Shown: positions 12,330 to 25,780 of the stretch, piece by piece
Layout: every line of letters starts with the position of its first letter
How positions within the stretch are numbered: the first letter of the stretch is position 1
Assembly (NCBI GenBank): GCA_032209605.1
Contig: JASFXZ010000055.1
Span: 62,001-126,000, forward strand
DNA: 64,000 nucleotides
Source of the DNA: Mactromeris polynyma
Taxonomy: Eukaryota; Mollusca; Bivalvia; Venerida; Mactridae
Direction: 5' to 3'
Notes under the pieces: generated by a model
Seen by the model: only the letters and a program-made list of their open reading frames with translations
The model's database searches: none
Told to the model about the DNA's origin: nothing
Made by a program: the position numbers and the translations under genes

Positions 12330-12625
12330 GATAATTTCCAAAACTTTCTTGTCGGAAACCATTGCTCCTGTTTCAAAAATTATTTCACATGAATGTTCCT
12401 TGGGTTGTCCTCAACCTGATTACTTCACATAAAGTGGTTCAATGCAAAGAAAAAAACTTCGAAAATCTGCTCAGAAACCACTTGCCAGATTTCAAAATAA
12501 TTTCACAGAAATGTTTCTTGGGTGACCCTCTTCTGAATTCCTTCAGGCCGTTTTGATTCTTTAAAGACCACGACTGCTTAGAGTGTGGTATCAGGTGAGC
12601 AATATGGTGCCATCATTGCCCTCTC
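12330..12625. repeat. Degenerate tandem repeat, about two units
   Basis: Two related blocks share 'gaaaccattgctcctgtttc / agaaaccacttgccagattt', followed by a 'tttcaaaa..atttcacannaatgtt.cttggg' core, about 120 bp apart. Similar blocks are common in bivalve intergenic DNA (general knowledge, not checked). The overlapping short ORFs follow from this repetition. Confidence 0.45.
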
Positions 12626-14254
12626 ATATTATATTATTTTATTGATAATGATTGGTTAGCTTTGTCCTAGTTGCCAAATAAGGAAACATTTATATGGAAG
12701 TAAATTTATAGCATTAGCTTTAATTGTTAGTTGCACACAGACATCAAAACTATTTGTCTGCTTGTCTCTTTTCATGTGTCAAAATTGTTATTCTTGCTGG
12801 GTTCAGGGTGTTATCATTGTTTAGTAGTTTTATACTGGTCAAAGAAACTAACTTGATACTGCTTTATGGTCCAAAAAGGAACTGAATACTCTTCAGATGT
12901 TGTGAATTTAAACCCCACAAAGGTCATGTGGATGCCTCCAAAGAAAGTGATTCAGATATGCTTGACGTCTTTATCACAATCAAGCTTAAATAAATTGGTA
13001 ATTGAAGAAAAACCAATTTTGCTGCAGAGTAGCAACAATGCATTGAACTATCAGAACAAGGTGGAACAGCTTTACCAAAACCATGCTAATTGTTTTTTTC
13101 ATAATTATGTGAAAATAAAAGTACAAAGTGATGGGTTAGTACTTTTGACCAGTATACATGTTCATGGTTGTGATAATTTGCATATTGAACTTTTGACATA
13201 CTTTATTATTTTATTTTTGAAGTGAGCAATATTATTGTACCTATAAATCTGTAGATTGTATTAACAATATTATATCAGCATTGCTAGAACAATAGTTTAT
13301 ACATAAATAAGACAGCAAAATGATTTATCTTTTGCAAATGAATAACCCACTTGTCTGTGCAAATTGTCAGGATTGATCTACCAGTATGGTGCAAGTTTCC
13401 ATACCATACTTTTTTTCACCAATTCCTATTAGTTCTTGTAAATCTTAAATTGACTTGAAAGCTAGTGAAGAAATTATGAATTTTATAATTAAGAAGTTTA
13501 CATTTGAGAACTGAAACTTGATGTACTTTTGACAATTACATGGAATTTTTTCTGAGTACTAATTAGTTTGATGGGAATATTTTTTTCGGCATAACCGTAC
13601 TAACACGGTTTTGCTATTTGCATATCAGTGTTGTGTAAACCAATCAAATTTTACGTTAACCACCACGGCAATTTCTCTTCAACCGAACAACGTTTGTAAC
13701 CTGACGTGGACTGGTTAACCTTTCAATAAAGGATACGTTACCTTACCGAAATCCATTTTGGACCTGCAGAGATCAACAATTGTAACATCTCAGCATTTTG
13801 TTTTATGTTGCACAACAAATCATAACCTTCAAATTGCCTCGGTCATTTTTTTTCGGGATATTTCTTTTTTCAAAATATTCCTTTATGACTAACTGATTTT
13901 TTTCTGTTGTGCTTTGTGGTATTGAGTCTAAATCAAATTGTTGAAAACATCCACTTACACAATACAATGCTAATTATGTTTATTTATATGAGATAATGCT
14001 AAACATCACTGGTCATAAAGTTATAAGTGTTCAATATTTCTCTTAGTTTTATGTTTTCTAATACTGTTTAGTTAAATATGTTGACAATTTTCTAGTAATG
14101 GAGACAAATAGATATTTAGTTGTATGAATTAATTATCAAGTAGTCAATTAATGTATATACATATATACATGTATATTTAAACAGGCCAGTAGATCAGACT
14201 TAGATTATACCGAATGGTTGGGTTTAGCAAGTTGTCATTTTTATTATTTTTATG
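12626..14254. other. Intergenic, no gene recognised
   Basis: A 119-codon ORF at 12866-13225 has no recognisable motif and no obvious splice partners; it was not called as a gene. The remainder is AT-rich with no repeats recognised. Confidence 0.4.
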
Positions 14255-14850
14255 CGCCTGCTGTTCGAAGAATGGTGAAGGGGCATAAATTGTTACCTCT
14301 GTCTGTCCATCCGTCTGTGCAAATATTGGTTCCTGATCAATAACTCTTGAAAGGTGGATAGATTCAATTCATATTGGGCACATACCTATAGGATAATAAA
14401 ATACAGGTCAAGTTTGATATTGCTTACAATTATTCAAATGTTTGGAGGTGTATGGCCCTTTTCAACATAAAAAAATTGGTTTAAATCAATAACTTGTGCA
14501 AGGATTTACAGATTCAATTTATGTTGGGCATATATGTATAGGATGATAAAATACAGGTCATGTTTATACAACTATTTTTGGAGGTGTCGTGACCCTTTTT
14601 TACTTACACAATTAGTTTCCAATATACAGCTCTTGAACAGATGGATTGATTCAGTTCTTATTGGGCATATAAGCATAGGATAATAAAATACATGTCAAGT
14701 TTGCTGTCAGTTACAACCCACCAATTTTGGAGGAGTTATAGCCCTTTTTGTACTTGAAAATTAGTTTCCAATTAATAACTCTTGAAAGGATGGATGGATA
14801 TACATGTAATACATATTGCTTCATAATTATTTAGCATTTACTAACAAAGT
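14255..14850. repeat. Degenerate tandem repeat, four ~145-bp units
   Basis: Four diverged units begin at about 14338, 14482, 14622 and 14771, each with 'caataactcttgaaagg-tgga-agattca', then 'attgggcatat...taggataataaaatacaggtcaagttt', then 'ttttggaggtgtatggcccttttt'. They are headed by a CTGTCTGTCCATCCGTCTGT motif at about 14302. No coding content. Confidence 0.65.
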
Positions 14851-15512
14851 TTTTACATTCTACTGTTAAGCCCATAGCAGGGGCATTCATGAAACTATGG
14901 ATAAAGTATTCTAATTATAAAATATATATACATGTAGTTTTCGGTCAATATTTTGATCATAATCAATTTAGGTAACTATTACTTGACTAGTCCCTGGTTT
15001 CTTGTTGGATAAAATAAGTTGAGATATGAAAGTCATATTATAGAATTCGATTGGCATCACGTGATACATATTTGTAAAATAATTATTTTTAGTAAAAAAA
15101 CTTCTGACCTCAGCTTTATGTTAAGGATTGTTATTGTATCATTTTGTTTACTTTTTAAACATTACCATTTATTGGTAAGTAGAAGTTTGTCCTTGGATTT
15201 ATTCCTTCAAATTAATTACCAATCATTCTGGGATTTTTATTCAAATGTATTGACAATGATGAATGCTTGCTATGCATTCATTAACATATATATTTTGTGC
15301 TATTTGGTACATAACCACACATTTGTAGGTATCATAAACATAATGCATTCATATAAAGTATTGCTGTAAATAAATATACTATATTGATGTATATTATTAA
15401 TACTTGTACAGATATATAAATAAATTGTATATCTTAAAATAAAAAATAAATTGGAAACTTTGTTGTGTTTTTTAGTAGTTATGAATATTAGATAAATCAT
15501 CCTCTTGTACAG

Positions 15513-15650
15513 AATCAACTTAAATTGGAAGCAGTTTTACACCAGTTGCTCCATCAACAGATCCGACATCTGACTGGTGGAAGAGTCTCAGAATTCCGTC
15601 TGTCATTCGAGCGCATGGAGACTGTACACTATACTAAACATTTGAATTAG
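15513..15650 (+). CDS. Orphan terminal-exon-like ORF, function unknown
   Basis: A good acceptor (CTCTTGTACAG, AG at 15511-15512) is followed by 45 codons in phase 0 ending at TAG (15648-15650). The peptide looks real: an amphipathic, Gln/His/Leu-rich helix (LEAVLHQLLHQQIRHL), then TGGRVSEFRLSFERMETVHY. Its composition differs from the AT-driven ORFs around it. I found no convincing upstream exon or family. It could be the last exon of an unrecognised gene, an alternative terminal exon, or a retained fragment. Confidence 0.3.
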   Translation, partial: NQLKLEAVLHQLLHQQIRHLTGGRVSEFRLSFERMETVHYTKHLN

Positions 15651-18621
15651 TGATGTAATCTAGAGACACAAAGTGATAGTTCAAACCTGAAGTAACTATC
15701 TTGTGTCGGCGACTAAAAACTTTAAAGATCAATAAATTTTATGGACACACTTTTTGTGAAAAAAATGGCCTAGTAATTTGGCTAGACAAACATTTTATCA
15801 AAATTTGATCTCATAATAACTAAGTGTAGTTTTTCTTATTGTCAGGGTGTTTCTTGCAAGGTACATATATATAGTGTTAGGTTATATGGTCAGTTATGTC
15901 CAGGTAGCAACCTAATCATTTTTAATTATAAAATAGCTTGGGATCCGGGTGCTTAACCTTTTTCTATGTACATATAATCAAATATTCAATTAGGTCTGAC
16001 TTTTTAAATATGAAATAATAAGAAGAGTATGGGTAGAAAGTTTTGCTTTCACAACCTTGAAACTTATCCGAAGCAAAGACGATGATCTAAATCTATTTGT
16101 TGATAGTTGCGGATCTATTCGTGCATTTTTGAAGCTAAGTATGTGTACGCACGCATCTGATTTACAACAAGAATGATTAATTGTCATCATATTTACTACG
16201 AAACCCCCGTGGTCCATACATATGTTCTAAATACATTCATAACCGCAAAAATAACATTCACCAGTTTAATACCTCTTTTTGAGTTTTTGTGTATGAATGA
16301 AAACGAAATTCGGAATGGTCAGTTCACCTACGCATGGATGAAGAGTATTTAGCTTTTAGCCTCACTGAACCATACTGTAGCCACTATCCGTTCTGTTAGT
16401 CCGGTTGTGTTTAAATAACTTTAAATGCCAGCTTTTGTAAATTTAAGTACGTGTACTTCAGCAAAAGCGCGCCTAACTTTCGTATAGTCCGCTCCATTAC
16501 GAATTGCAGCAGATTATAAATCTGTATTAGCCAGTACACTCGCCACAGTTATGTAATGTTTTAAAAACGACACAATCAATATGGGTTGGTTGAATCAGCC
16601 CAAAAGTCAATACTGCGTTTAACTAACCACTGAAGCGAAAAGACTTCGTTTAATTTACCATATTTGCGATAACCAATATTTTATTTCCTCAGGGTAATAA
16701 TCGACGTCCGATCTACGTATAGTGCTCAACAAAACTATACACACGTATCGGTCAGCAATTTCAAACGCTGATTCCCGCCTTGTACGACCTGTAATGATAA
16801 TAAAAACTAGATTTATTCGTTAAAGACGGCCTTCTTTCATTCAGTAGGACGGTTTTGTAAACCGTGAATTCCGTTTTGTGCCTGAAGAAATCGTGATTGT
16901 TTTGTACACGAGTTGTTGTTTTGGACTTTGCCGATTTGTAAAAGATGAATAATTTAAAATATCCGTAAACGATATGAGGTTGGTTTACTATACTAGAGTC
17001 AATATGCAAGTATTTCATACCTCGTAGATGGTGCTTAGGCGTTAAAATATGTTTGTTTCTGGTTTACGGACCTACCCTATTTTGCCCCGACTCTAGAACT
17101 TTTTTTCTAGTGTTAACATTTTTTTTCTTTTTGGTAAACTTCTTTTTGGTAAAATTTGTTTGTGTGAACTTTTCTTAAGGTTCATATTTCTGCCCAGTTA
17201 TTAGACGCTTTACGAATATTCCAGCTATAGAGCATTATATTCACCTTGTTTAAACCTTATCCATGTTAAAAGGGAAAGGGGATTTTCCTTTTAACATATA
17301 TTAATTTACATCTATGTTTAATTTGCTTCGTTTGAAAAATGAATAATCCAAAGCAAATAATTCCGACCTACCTACCCTATTTTTATTTTATTTTGGGTGG
17401 GGAGCATGAAACAAACATGAGAAGGCCCTACTTCGCTTTGTCTATTTTCTTAAAGACGAAAATAAAAATCATTATATTGTATATATGTGACTGTTTAAAT
17501 GGTCTTATTCAGTACATTCCATTATAATATGTAGATATTTAGCACATTTCCATACTGCATTGATTCTATCACTGATATTCATTCAGATAGTCTTGTTAAT
17601 GCACTGCACTATACACTGGACAGGTCAACATTGTATACAACGTGAAAGTCACTTATAATGATCGTAGCATAGAAGTCAACGATCGGGGAGATAAGCTCAC
17701 TCGTGTATTTGTAATTGCACATTCATTATACAAGGCCTAGGCCTTCGTTAGTATTTATTGTGCTTAACATATTGTACAAATGGTAGAAAAGGAATAACTG
17801 AATTAGGCAAAGGTTTGTGATTTAATTACTTTATTGACTTCTATATACGACATGCGATAAAGCATCCTTGAATACCCATGTATGAAGTTCCTAACGATTA
17901 CGTCGTTCCCGCTCGAACATTAGAGCGCGTCTATTTCAGGTTGACTGACTAAACAACTCTTCACACGGTTTTGTGTTTTCATTTGACCTTTAAGCATGGT
18001 GAACACGGATAGGATTTAACGCAACATAGCTTGCAATCTCACTAAGCCTTCATTACTGAATAGGGTAATTATTATTATGGCGTGTATTTATGATATTTGA
18101 TAGAGTAATTATAAAGTCTGAGTGTTGAGAGTTGCCTAAAACCAAATAATTACTCACACATCTCATAATCACACTAATTTCACTATTAGATTAATAAGTG
18201 TACATTTTGTGATTTGAGATTGGAGTGCTGAGTGTAAGTATTAGACCTAGTGCTATTGCACGATGTGATCACACATTATGTGTGAATCTGTTTCCGTAAG
18301 AATACGGATGTATACCGTTTGTGATAACGACGATACAAGATGCACTGGCCACATGTCTAGGCGTGTAATGCAAACAATCACGACGAGCAAATGTAATGAA
18401 CATTTCCAGATTTCTAGCTCAATGCAAGATTATCCAGACCTGATCTGATAGCTCCATGCTATAACCGATTATATATACGCTACTTTAACGTCTCCTGATC
18501 GTTATCGTTCGTGACATAATTAGCCACCACGATGTGTTTAGCCAGCGTGTTGAAATTACCCCGGGCTGTACTGATTTATCAGAATGTAGTGTATACATAT
18601 TGTAGTCTCTTTCGAAAAGCA
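15651..18621. other. Intergenic, relatively CpG-containing, no gene recognised
   Basis: Read on both strands. Short ORFs (for example on the minus strand at 15990-16217 and 16761-17018) carry no motif. CpG dinucleotides are visibly more frequent at 16.0-18.9 kb than in the flanks, which could mean regulatory DNA or young repeat DNA. Confidence 0.4.
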
Positions 18622-18623
18622 TA

Positions 18624-20434
18624 CAGTAAAACTTCGAAACCTCGAACTGCCGTCGGACCAAGCAATTAGTTCGAGCCATCTTTTGTTCGAGGCATTTACG
18701 GTATACGCGTATATATGTCCTAACTGACAGTCGCCGATGCAAGTGTACTAAGCATGTTGAACACAGTTTTGTTTTCATACTGAATGCACGTCGTTCAATA
18801 CTCGCAGCATTATTCATAATAATACTAATTAAAAAATAAATTAAAGAAAAGCAAAAATGATTCCCTGTGGCAGCTTATTCTCTCTCGTTTATTCTTGTAC
18901 GCATGAATTGTCTGTCACATAGTACTTGTACAATGGAAACTCCCTAATTCGGAAACTCTCCAGTCCATAAACTTCCTGTAACCGGACAATTTTCTCGGTC
19001 TCGTTTTAGTTCCTCCAATACGACATATAAAAATCCCCCACAGTCCAGATCCTCCCTACTCCGGAATCCGAACGAATTTTTCTGTCCGGATTGTTACTTT
19101 ACACGTAAAATAAATCTCCAAAAGCCGGACGATAATTTTCCGCAAAAAATGAGAGAAGGCATAATACTTTTAATTGTCTCTATGAATATAGACCATTAGA
19201 CGTTATCATCGTATGCATTCCGTTTTGATGGAAACAAGGTAAGACCGGGTGCGAGATATACTTATTATGTAAACAATTGGAAAACATTGGATGTGAGCGC
19301 AGAAAATTTCCCATGAGGTACACAATTATTTTTTTACCGTAGATCATTATTTCACTCTACGAAAAAATCTTTTGAAATGAAGCTATGGTGCATAGTTTAT
19401 GGCGTTTTGAAAATACATCGTACTAAGTGCATAGCTTGTCAGGTTTTATGGACGGTATAACGTCGCGAAACATCAATACTTTATTTCAGCTATCATTGAA
19501 ATCATTTGACACGTTATATCAAAATATAAATAAAATAAAAATATAAAAAATATCTAATACATTTTCTGCACAGTATAATTTTGCTGTAATTTCTACATCT
19601 ATTATGAATGAACTGTAGTTCAAAATCTTAAGTTAATTACATTCAATGCTTTCATACAGTTTTAATTAAATGAGGGGCGTCTTATAATGGCGGTGCATAT
19701 TCTGAAGAATCTAATTTTCTACAATTTCTATAATGCATAAAGAAATTATAATAATAATTGACATTTGGAAGAATTCAAATATCAACCAATATTAGACACA
19801 GCATGTATTTTGCATATCGCAACGCAAATCTTCCTTTTATGAAAGGAGCATAAATATGTTGGTCTCTTATAACTTATGATTTTGGGCTATAAATTGAATG
19901 GTCAAGTTTACATAAATTTTGTAAAATATTGTTGCTTAAATTACTCTGCAAAGTCGAATAAAAGAAAGCATTCAGACATTATAAATTACATCGCGATAAC
20001 GCAAACAACCTCTAGGGAACTTATTCAAATTACTGAAAGAATGTCTTGCCTACGGACACTCAATGGAAGAATCCTCTCCAGTCCGGAATCTCCTCTAATC
20101 CGAACTTTATAGTTTGTCCGATGGGTGTTCTGATTAGGGAGTTTCCACTGTTCAATGTACAACTGTCAAGTCACGAAGTGCGAAATAACATGTGTCGCCA
20201 ATCTTACCAGTCAACACATATTTCAATGAAAGGTGTGAATTATTGTATTGTTCGACCTATCTATGGTGAACAATGAATAAAATGATAGCTAGGGACCACA
20301 CATCCTGTGCGAGTGTTCGACCTATCTCTATTCGAGTGATCTACTGTTAGATAATATGAAATAAGAAGGGGTTTCGCCGGGACTAAGGACCTGTTCGAGG
20401 TATCTACTGTGTTCGAGGTTACGAAGTTTTACTG
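18624..20434. mobile_element. pogo/Tigger-like non-autonomous element (outer)
   Basis: Left terminus CAGTAAAACTTCGAAACCTC; right terminus is its inverse (GAGGTTACGAAGTTTTACTG). Both ends are flanked by TA (18622-18623 and 20435-20436), the target duplication of Tc1/mariner/pogo elements. Subterminal 'ttcgag' blocks repeat inward on both sides. No transposase was recognised inside. A second element interrupts it at 18931-20150. Confidence 0.75.
18931..20150. mobile_element. pogo/Tigger-like element nested in the preceding one (inner)
   Basis: Left terminus CAATGGAAACTCCCTAATTC, right terminus the inverse of CAGTGGAAACTCCCTAATC. Subterminal 'tccagtcc' and 'ccggaatc' stretches also recur in inverted orientation. 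Left flank TA is intact, right flank reads TT. About 1.2 kb with no clear transposase, so non-autonomous. Confidence 0.75.
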
Positions 20435-20436
20435 TA

Positions 20437-22078
20437 TATTGAATTATGTAATTATGCACCAAAAAGTTCGTTTCGGCAAGGTAGACTGTATAATGGTAGC
20501 TACTTAGCTTTCTAGCATCGCAAACAATTGTCTCTTTTAAACAGATATTATAATGACACTGACCAATACAAATACTTATTTTGTCAGTAGCATTAAAAAA
20601 CATAAACTTGTAAGTTGTGCAATTGTTTTATATTATCATCTTATGTACATTGGCGATAATATCTATAACATGTATATTATTTATGGTAAAAGTTACATTT
20701 TTCATTAAGAATTCTCACATTATTTTCTATTAAATATGATAATATTGCTCTACAACTATTTTATATTTTTAATATCACCTACTTTCGTCATTTATTATGA
20801 TAAAGCTGTAAATGTAGCATAAGTACTTTTCAAAAAAAGTCATCAATAGTTTGTACTTTGTTGACCGTTAAATTATATTCTATAAACACAACAGAACAAT
20901 TTATTAATATCTGGATTTAAGTATAATACTTATCATCCAATATATACAATATATAAACGTCAACTCAAATTGACAGATTTTACTATGACACGTTTTGGCA
21001 GTATTCGGCTCATCAAATCTTGAACAAAATTTGCTAACAAACTATCTTCTTTAATAATTATTAATTTATTTAGGATCCTCTTAAGCCCTTAGATTAAGGA
21101 TCTGTTGTAATTATAGGACGTACTTGTGACGGTTTTATAACTGTGTTGTCTTAACATCTATAAGGTATTTTTTAATAAGATCTGATTGCTGCCTTATACG
21201 AAGATGTTTTTATTGGGTCAAGTATCATTACATTGCTTGACATCATTAAATAAAAACTATGTATACATTGGAAAACATTTCGTTTTGTGTTTTGCATGTT
21301 TGTTACTTTTAAATACGTATCTTTCATATTGTATTCAGTCGTTTTAATTGTATTGTATTTGTACAATTGTTGTGATATTTTGTATTCAATATCAGGTTTC
21401 TAATGTATGAATAAGGTGTCCAGATATCAGTCACTATATATTTGATTTCATAAGCATGCGTTTAAGTTACCATTGAATGATTATCCAATGTGATTTGATG
21501 AAATATTTATATTGTTTATGATACTTGATTTACACTTAACAACAGTCCCCAAAATTATTTGTATTTGCAATTCTAATTGGAAATTGCACGACAAAGTGTT
21601 TATTACAAATGCTAAGTGAAACGAATTCCTTGTTTTTTTCTCTACTTTATTTCCTGAGTAAAATATTTCCCTATCACATAGTTCATTTTCAATAATAGAA
21701 TAATCTCGTGTTTCATCAACAAAATCGAACTCCATTTGTTTTCTCTTTAAGTACTTAAAACATAATGTTTTAAGCGTTTATCGGATACATAGATCTAAGA
21801 TAGCCCGAGGCTACATGTTACTGTGTTATACCAGTTATCAGTCGGTGATCATCGGAAAATTTACGATCACTTACGGAAACTACCGACAGACAAATCGTCT
21901 GCTGACCAGTCACCATCGATATCGATTTGCATCGGCTGCATTTATCTGTTGAGCGATATTGTTGTGTATGAAGTACTCTGCTGTCATATTTATGATATTT
22001 CAAGTAAATATTAACGTATCAAACAGAAATTTAAGACAGTTCAACATGTCTGCAAGGTTTGTACTAAATTTCAGCACA
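20437..22078. other. Intergenic, no gene recognised
   Basis: AT-rich DNA. Minus-strand ORFs at 20328-20603 and 21481-21735 show no family motif and no splice context. Nothing else identified. Confidence 0.4.
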
Positions 22079-23182
22079 AAATACTGCGAATGCATTGAAT
22101 TGAAGCCAATAACATAACACCACTCAGAAATTAAAAGTCACAGAATTTTGTCATGGTAACGTTTGCTAGTGATAATCTTCACATATCGTGTACATATATA
22201 CGTCAATCCACTCAGAACAGGTCCTAGAAGATATTAGATATTAACAAAATGGGCAAATATTCCACATAATTAAATTTGTAATTTCATTATGTCAATGACA
22301 TGTAGATCCCTAGTCGTTATTCAGGCAAAAGGCGGTCACACGCGATATTCAATTAATCTGTGACTTTTCATTTCTGTAGGGTTGTATGTAATCATTTGGT
22401 TATATGTAGCGCTTAAATTAAGAAAAAGCATTACAAATATAATGAACGTTCTGTGTATAAAATTTCTATTTGATATATTCATATTTACTTGCAATATCCT
22501 AAATATATCAGCGGAGTACTTAGCACTTTGGTTAAGTGTATATCAAGTCGTACTGTAGTTCTTTTATACTGCTGTATAATTTCGAATTCATAATGATTTA
22601 TCATAATATCCTTTCAATCATCGTTAACGTACAATTATTAATTGTAGATCATTGAATTGCTTGACATCAATAAGTAAACACTAAGTATAATACTGGAAAA
22701 GTCTTCCTTTTTGTGCTTTGCAGCTTATATAATTCTCAAAATTTTAGCGAATATTAACGACAACAAAAATACACGTTTAAGCACAGCATGAGACATGTAC
22801 GCACAGGCTGGGTTTCGAACGCATGACTGGCATCCGCATCATCTACCGTCTTGTATAAGAGTTTGTATTGGCACCTTGTGGTCGATACTTCATTTAATAA
22901 AAATACACATGGCAGGTGGCAATAGGTCGTGCTCAAGGTGACTGATGATTTCAGGAACACCATCAATATCAATCTGTAATACATATTATACCTTACCTCA
23001 GAATTATGACATTTATTTCACAAATTAGGATTGATTAAACTAATTATAGTGTATGTAGTATATTTGACCGTATGATTAAGACGTTTCCGATTAAGAACTT
23101 CTTCACTATTAAGGTAAAAATGTTCTCTTCTGTTTATATTTTAGCAAAGCGAAAAGTATAGCCAGCGTCGCATATTTTGAAA

Positions 23183-24154
23183 ATGGCTGAAAGACACCCA
23201 GCAACACGATGTTTTCATCACTGGCCAACAAGGGCGTTATGTCTGGCTGTGCTGCTTATTCAGACCATGTCTGTCAACTGGTATCTTATGGAGAACTTGT
23301 CATTTGTATGGGCAGCGATTTACGGAGCCGATGTTGTTGTATTTGCTTTATTCGCTGTGGCTTTTTACATGGCCGCGCTGAATATCTACACCGAGAAACA
23401 TACTGATTCACCGTCAGTGTCTGAACTTTTCCATCAACCGTTCACCTACATTTCTTGGCTCGTTTACGCAATCGTTCTTGATGTGAAAGTTGTGACCATT
23501 TTCAGCACATTCTCCACTGAATTGGACGAAGACCAATTTTTTGGACCAAACACATTGAAATCATCAATAGCATTGTCCGGAATTGTTTTTCTGTTATTCT
23601 TACCCACTCAGCACGATATTAGACACGGCCACCGAAAAGATATGTTAACTGCTCTTACATCAACAATTATTTTTGATGTTCTCGACGGAGTTGATTTTCT
23701 TGACAATCTGTTTGAAAAAGATGTGCGTGAAACATTTCCGCCTGAGCTTGATGACGTCATTATTGCTATCTTCTGCATCAACACACTATTACCCACAGTT
23801 CCCTTGTTTACCCTCGCGAAAACAAACTTTGGACTTAAGAAGCTTCCAGAAAGGTTAGAATTGTTTCATAAATTTTCAATCGCGTATTTAATAAATCTTC
23901 CATTATTCATTACACGAATGATTACGTGGCACGGTCTATCGCAGGGAATTTCGATATTCTTGTTGAAAAACATTATTGCCATGGGAATTGTGACGTTTGA
24001 AGTCTGTGAACATTTTCTCTGTAAGACGAAGACAGAATCTGATCAACCCAACAATGAATCTTTCAGTGTGGCATTGCCTTATGATGACCACAGATATGAT
24101 GACCCCAGATATGACGGTCCAAACGGTGGATACATGTCCAATACGGCAATATGA
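23183..24154 (+). CDS. TMEM121-family multipass membrane protein, copy 1
   Basis: A single-exon ORF of 323 residues from ATG 23183 (MAERHPATR). About seven hydrophobic segments: roughly 18-34, 41-66, 88-108, 128-141, 191-211, 231-247 and 255-272. Family hallmarks shared with vertebrate TMEM121/TMEM121B (CECR6): SWLVYAIVLDVKVVTIF in the third segment, the acidic FDVLDGVDFLD motif (164-174), and LLKNIIAMGIVTFEVCE near the end. The cytoplasmic-looking C-tail has a duplicated D-D-x-RYD motif and several Tyr. Length matches the family (about 320). Molecular role is unknown for the family. An acceptor-like TATATTTTAG just upstream (about 23145) suggests a 5' UTR intron. A second copy at 59964-60935 differs by one residue (Lys283 here, Asn there). 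Confidence 0.78.
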   Translation: MAERHPATRCFHHWPTRALCLAVLLIQTMSVNWYLMENLSFVWAAIYGADVVVFALFAVAFYMAALNIYTEKHTDSPSVSELFHQPFTYISWLVYAIVLDVKVVTIFSTFSTELDEDQFFGPNTLKSSIALSGIVFLLFLPTQHDIRHGHRKDMLTALTSTIIFDVLDGVDFLDNLFEKDVRETFPPELDDVIIAIFCINTLLPTVPLFTLAKTNFGLKKLPERLELFHKFSIAYLINLPLFITRMITWHGLSQGISIFLLKNIIAMGIVTFEVCEHFLCKTKTESDQPNNESFSVALPYDDHRYDDPRYDGPNGGYMSNTAI

Positions 24155-25780
24155 TAGTAGGATCACGAAGTGTATAAAAGAAAGAGCTGTCACGTGATGT
24201 AATTCAATACATGGGCGATGTTTTGTTATAGAACTACCTCAGTCATACAAAAATGATACAATTTAGATTTACTTTGCTGTAGATCTACTGTTATGTATGA
24301 AAGCTGAGACATTGTACGTTTTGTCGTTATTATACTGGCTCTACACGTACACATACGCCATGGACACCAAACAGCACCCGACACAAGACCAGTTCCCGAA
24401 TAAGGCAACGTCTTAACCTCAAGCACAATGTTGCAGTCATTTCTGTGTTTTTGTGCTTGTTATTGCTTTACATAAATTGTGATATATTGGTAAATCCATC
24501 AAATCTTTTCATATTGTTTATTCATTCTAACAGATACTACATGTATATATATAGTATAGTATATGACGTGTGGCGATGTTCAATCGTATTTATGCATATG
24601 ATATACATGCATTTATTGCTAGATCTACTCCGTCAGACCCGTTACTCAATTGCTGGTCACAACTGGAAGATTTCCAATAATGAATTGCTTTCGCTGCGTC
24701 CCAAAATGTAAATCACTGTGATTCTGAGGTCGACACTCGCTGCGAACCACGCTTTCGCCTGGTAGTCAAATGGTTAGAAGGCAGCAATGGTTTGCGCTAA
24801 TACGCAGACTGGGGTCTGATTTGCCGGTCGTAAAATATTCGGCCAATGAAATGTGTCGTTACTAAAGTGCAAACATTAATGATTCCAAGAAGTAGCGAAC
24901 AGTTGGTGGTTAGAAGCTATTTTTGTACTAATGAAGCAATTTATTGATATGTTTCCGACGGCTAACGTTCAGACATTTGTTAATGGAACAATCATATTCC
25001 GAAGTACTGGTACCGAGTGAATGCTGTTGAATGTCAAGGTAAGAAAAACAAAAATACACAATCATTGTTTATTGACATGAGATCAGTTCACCAACCTTTA
25101 AAACAGCATATATATGATACATCACCACTCTTTCACACAACATGGACTCTATAATACATTGATAATTAAAACAAACTAATTATGTTTCGCTGTATAAATA
25201 ATTCGATACATTAAAATAAAAATTTAAAAAAAATAAAAACCAACAGTAATACAATCGTCATTGATATTTGTTTACAAACATGAACTATTTCTTTCATTAT
25301 CGTGTTTACCTAAATATCGAATATAGGGGTTCTGTATACAACGAGTTAAAATGATATCACATGATTTGAACAACCGTCCCACCCTATACCCAATATAATG
25401 GATAAATCAATAATGAAAGCCTAGTCCATTTTTTTACCTGAGAACGGTTATAAACAGCTGCGTTGTGATGAGCCAATGATACATGTTTTGTAAAATATTG
25501 ATATCGTGTATACAATAACGATCTTCTCAACTAATGTAGGGTACTGACCATGATTATGATTATGGAACATCACAATACAAAAGACTAAAGATGAGTAGAT
25601 GTATCTTTAAGGGACGAAATTTTCAGTAAATGTCAAATAGTATTATTTATCATTTTTTTTATTGGGGGAATTCAATACACTAAGCAAAATATTCATTTCT
25701 GGCGTTCAGTTTTAATGACTGAGTAAACCAATTTTCTTAGAACATCGGTAAGTAAATATTTGACTGTGATACACATATAC
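24155..25780. other. 3' flank of TMEM121-like copy 1, no gene recognised
   Basis: This DNA is conserved with copy 2 (60936-62572) at high identity. It includes an AT-rich stretch near 25200. No second gene and no clear polyadenylation signal were settled on. Confidence 0.4.

Noticed and set aside
12866..13225. 119-codon ORF downstream of PORCN
   Set aside because: No motif, no splice context, composition like surrounding AT-rich DNA.
22795..22870. tRNA-like B box (GTTCGAAACCC on the minus strand)
   Set aside because: No cloverleaf could be folded; the paralogous copy at 59600 has lost this part.
23209..24197. Additional ORFs over the TMEM121-like CDS (several frames, both strands)
   Set aside because: Shadows of the 323-residue frame; the same shadows recur in copy 2.
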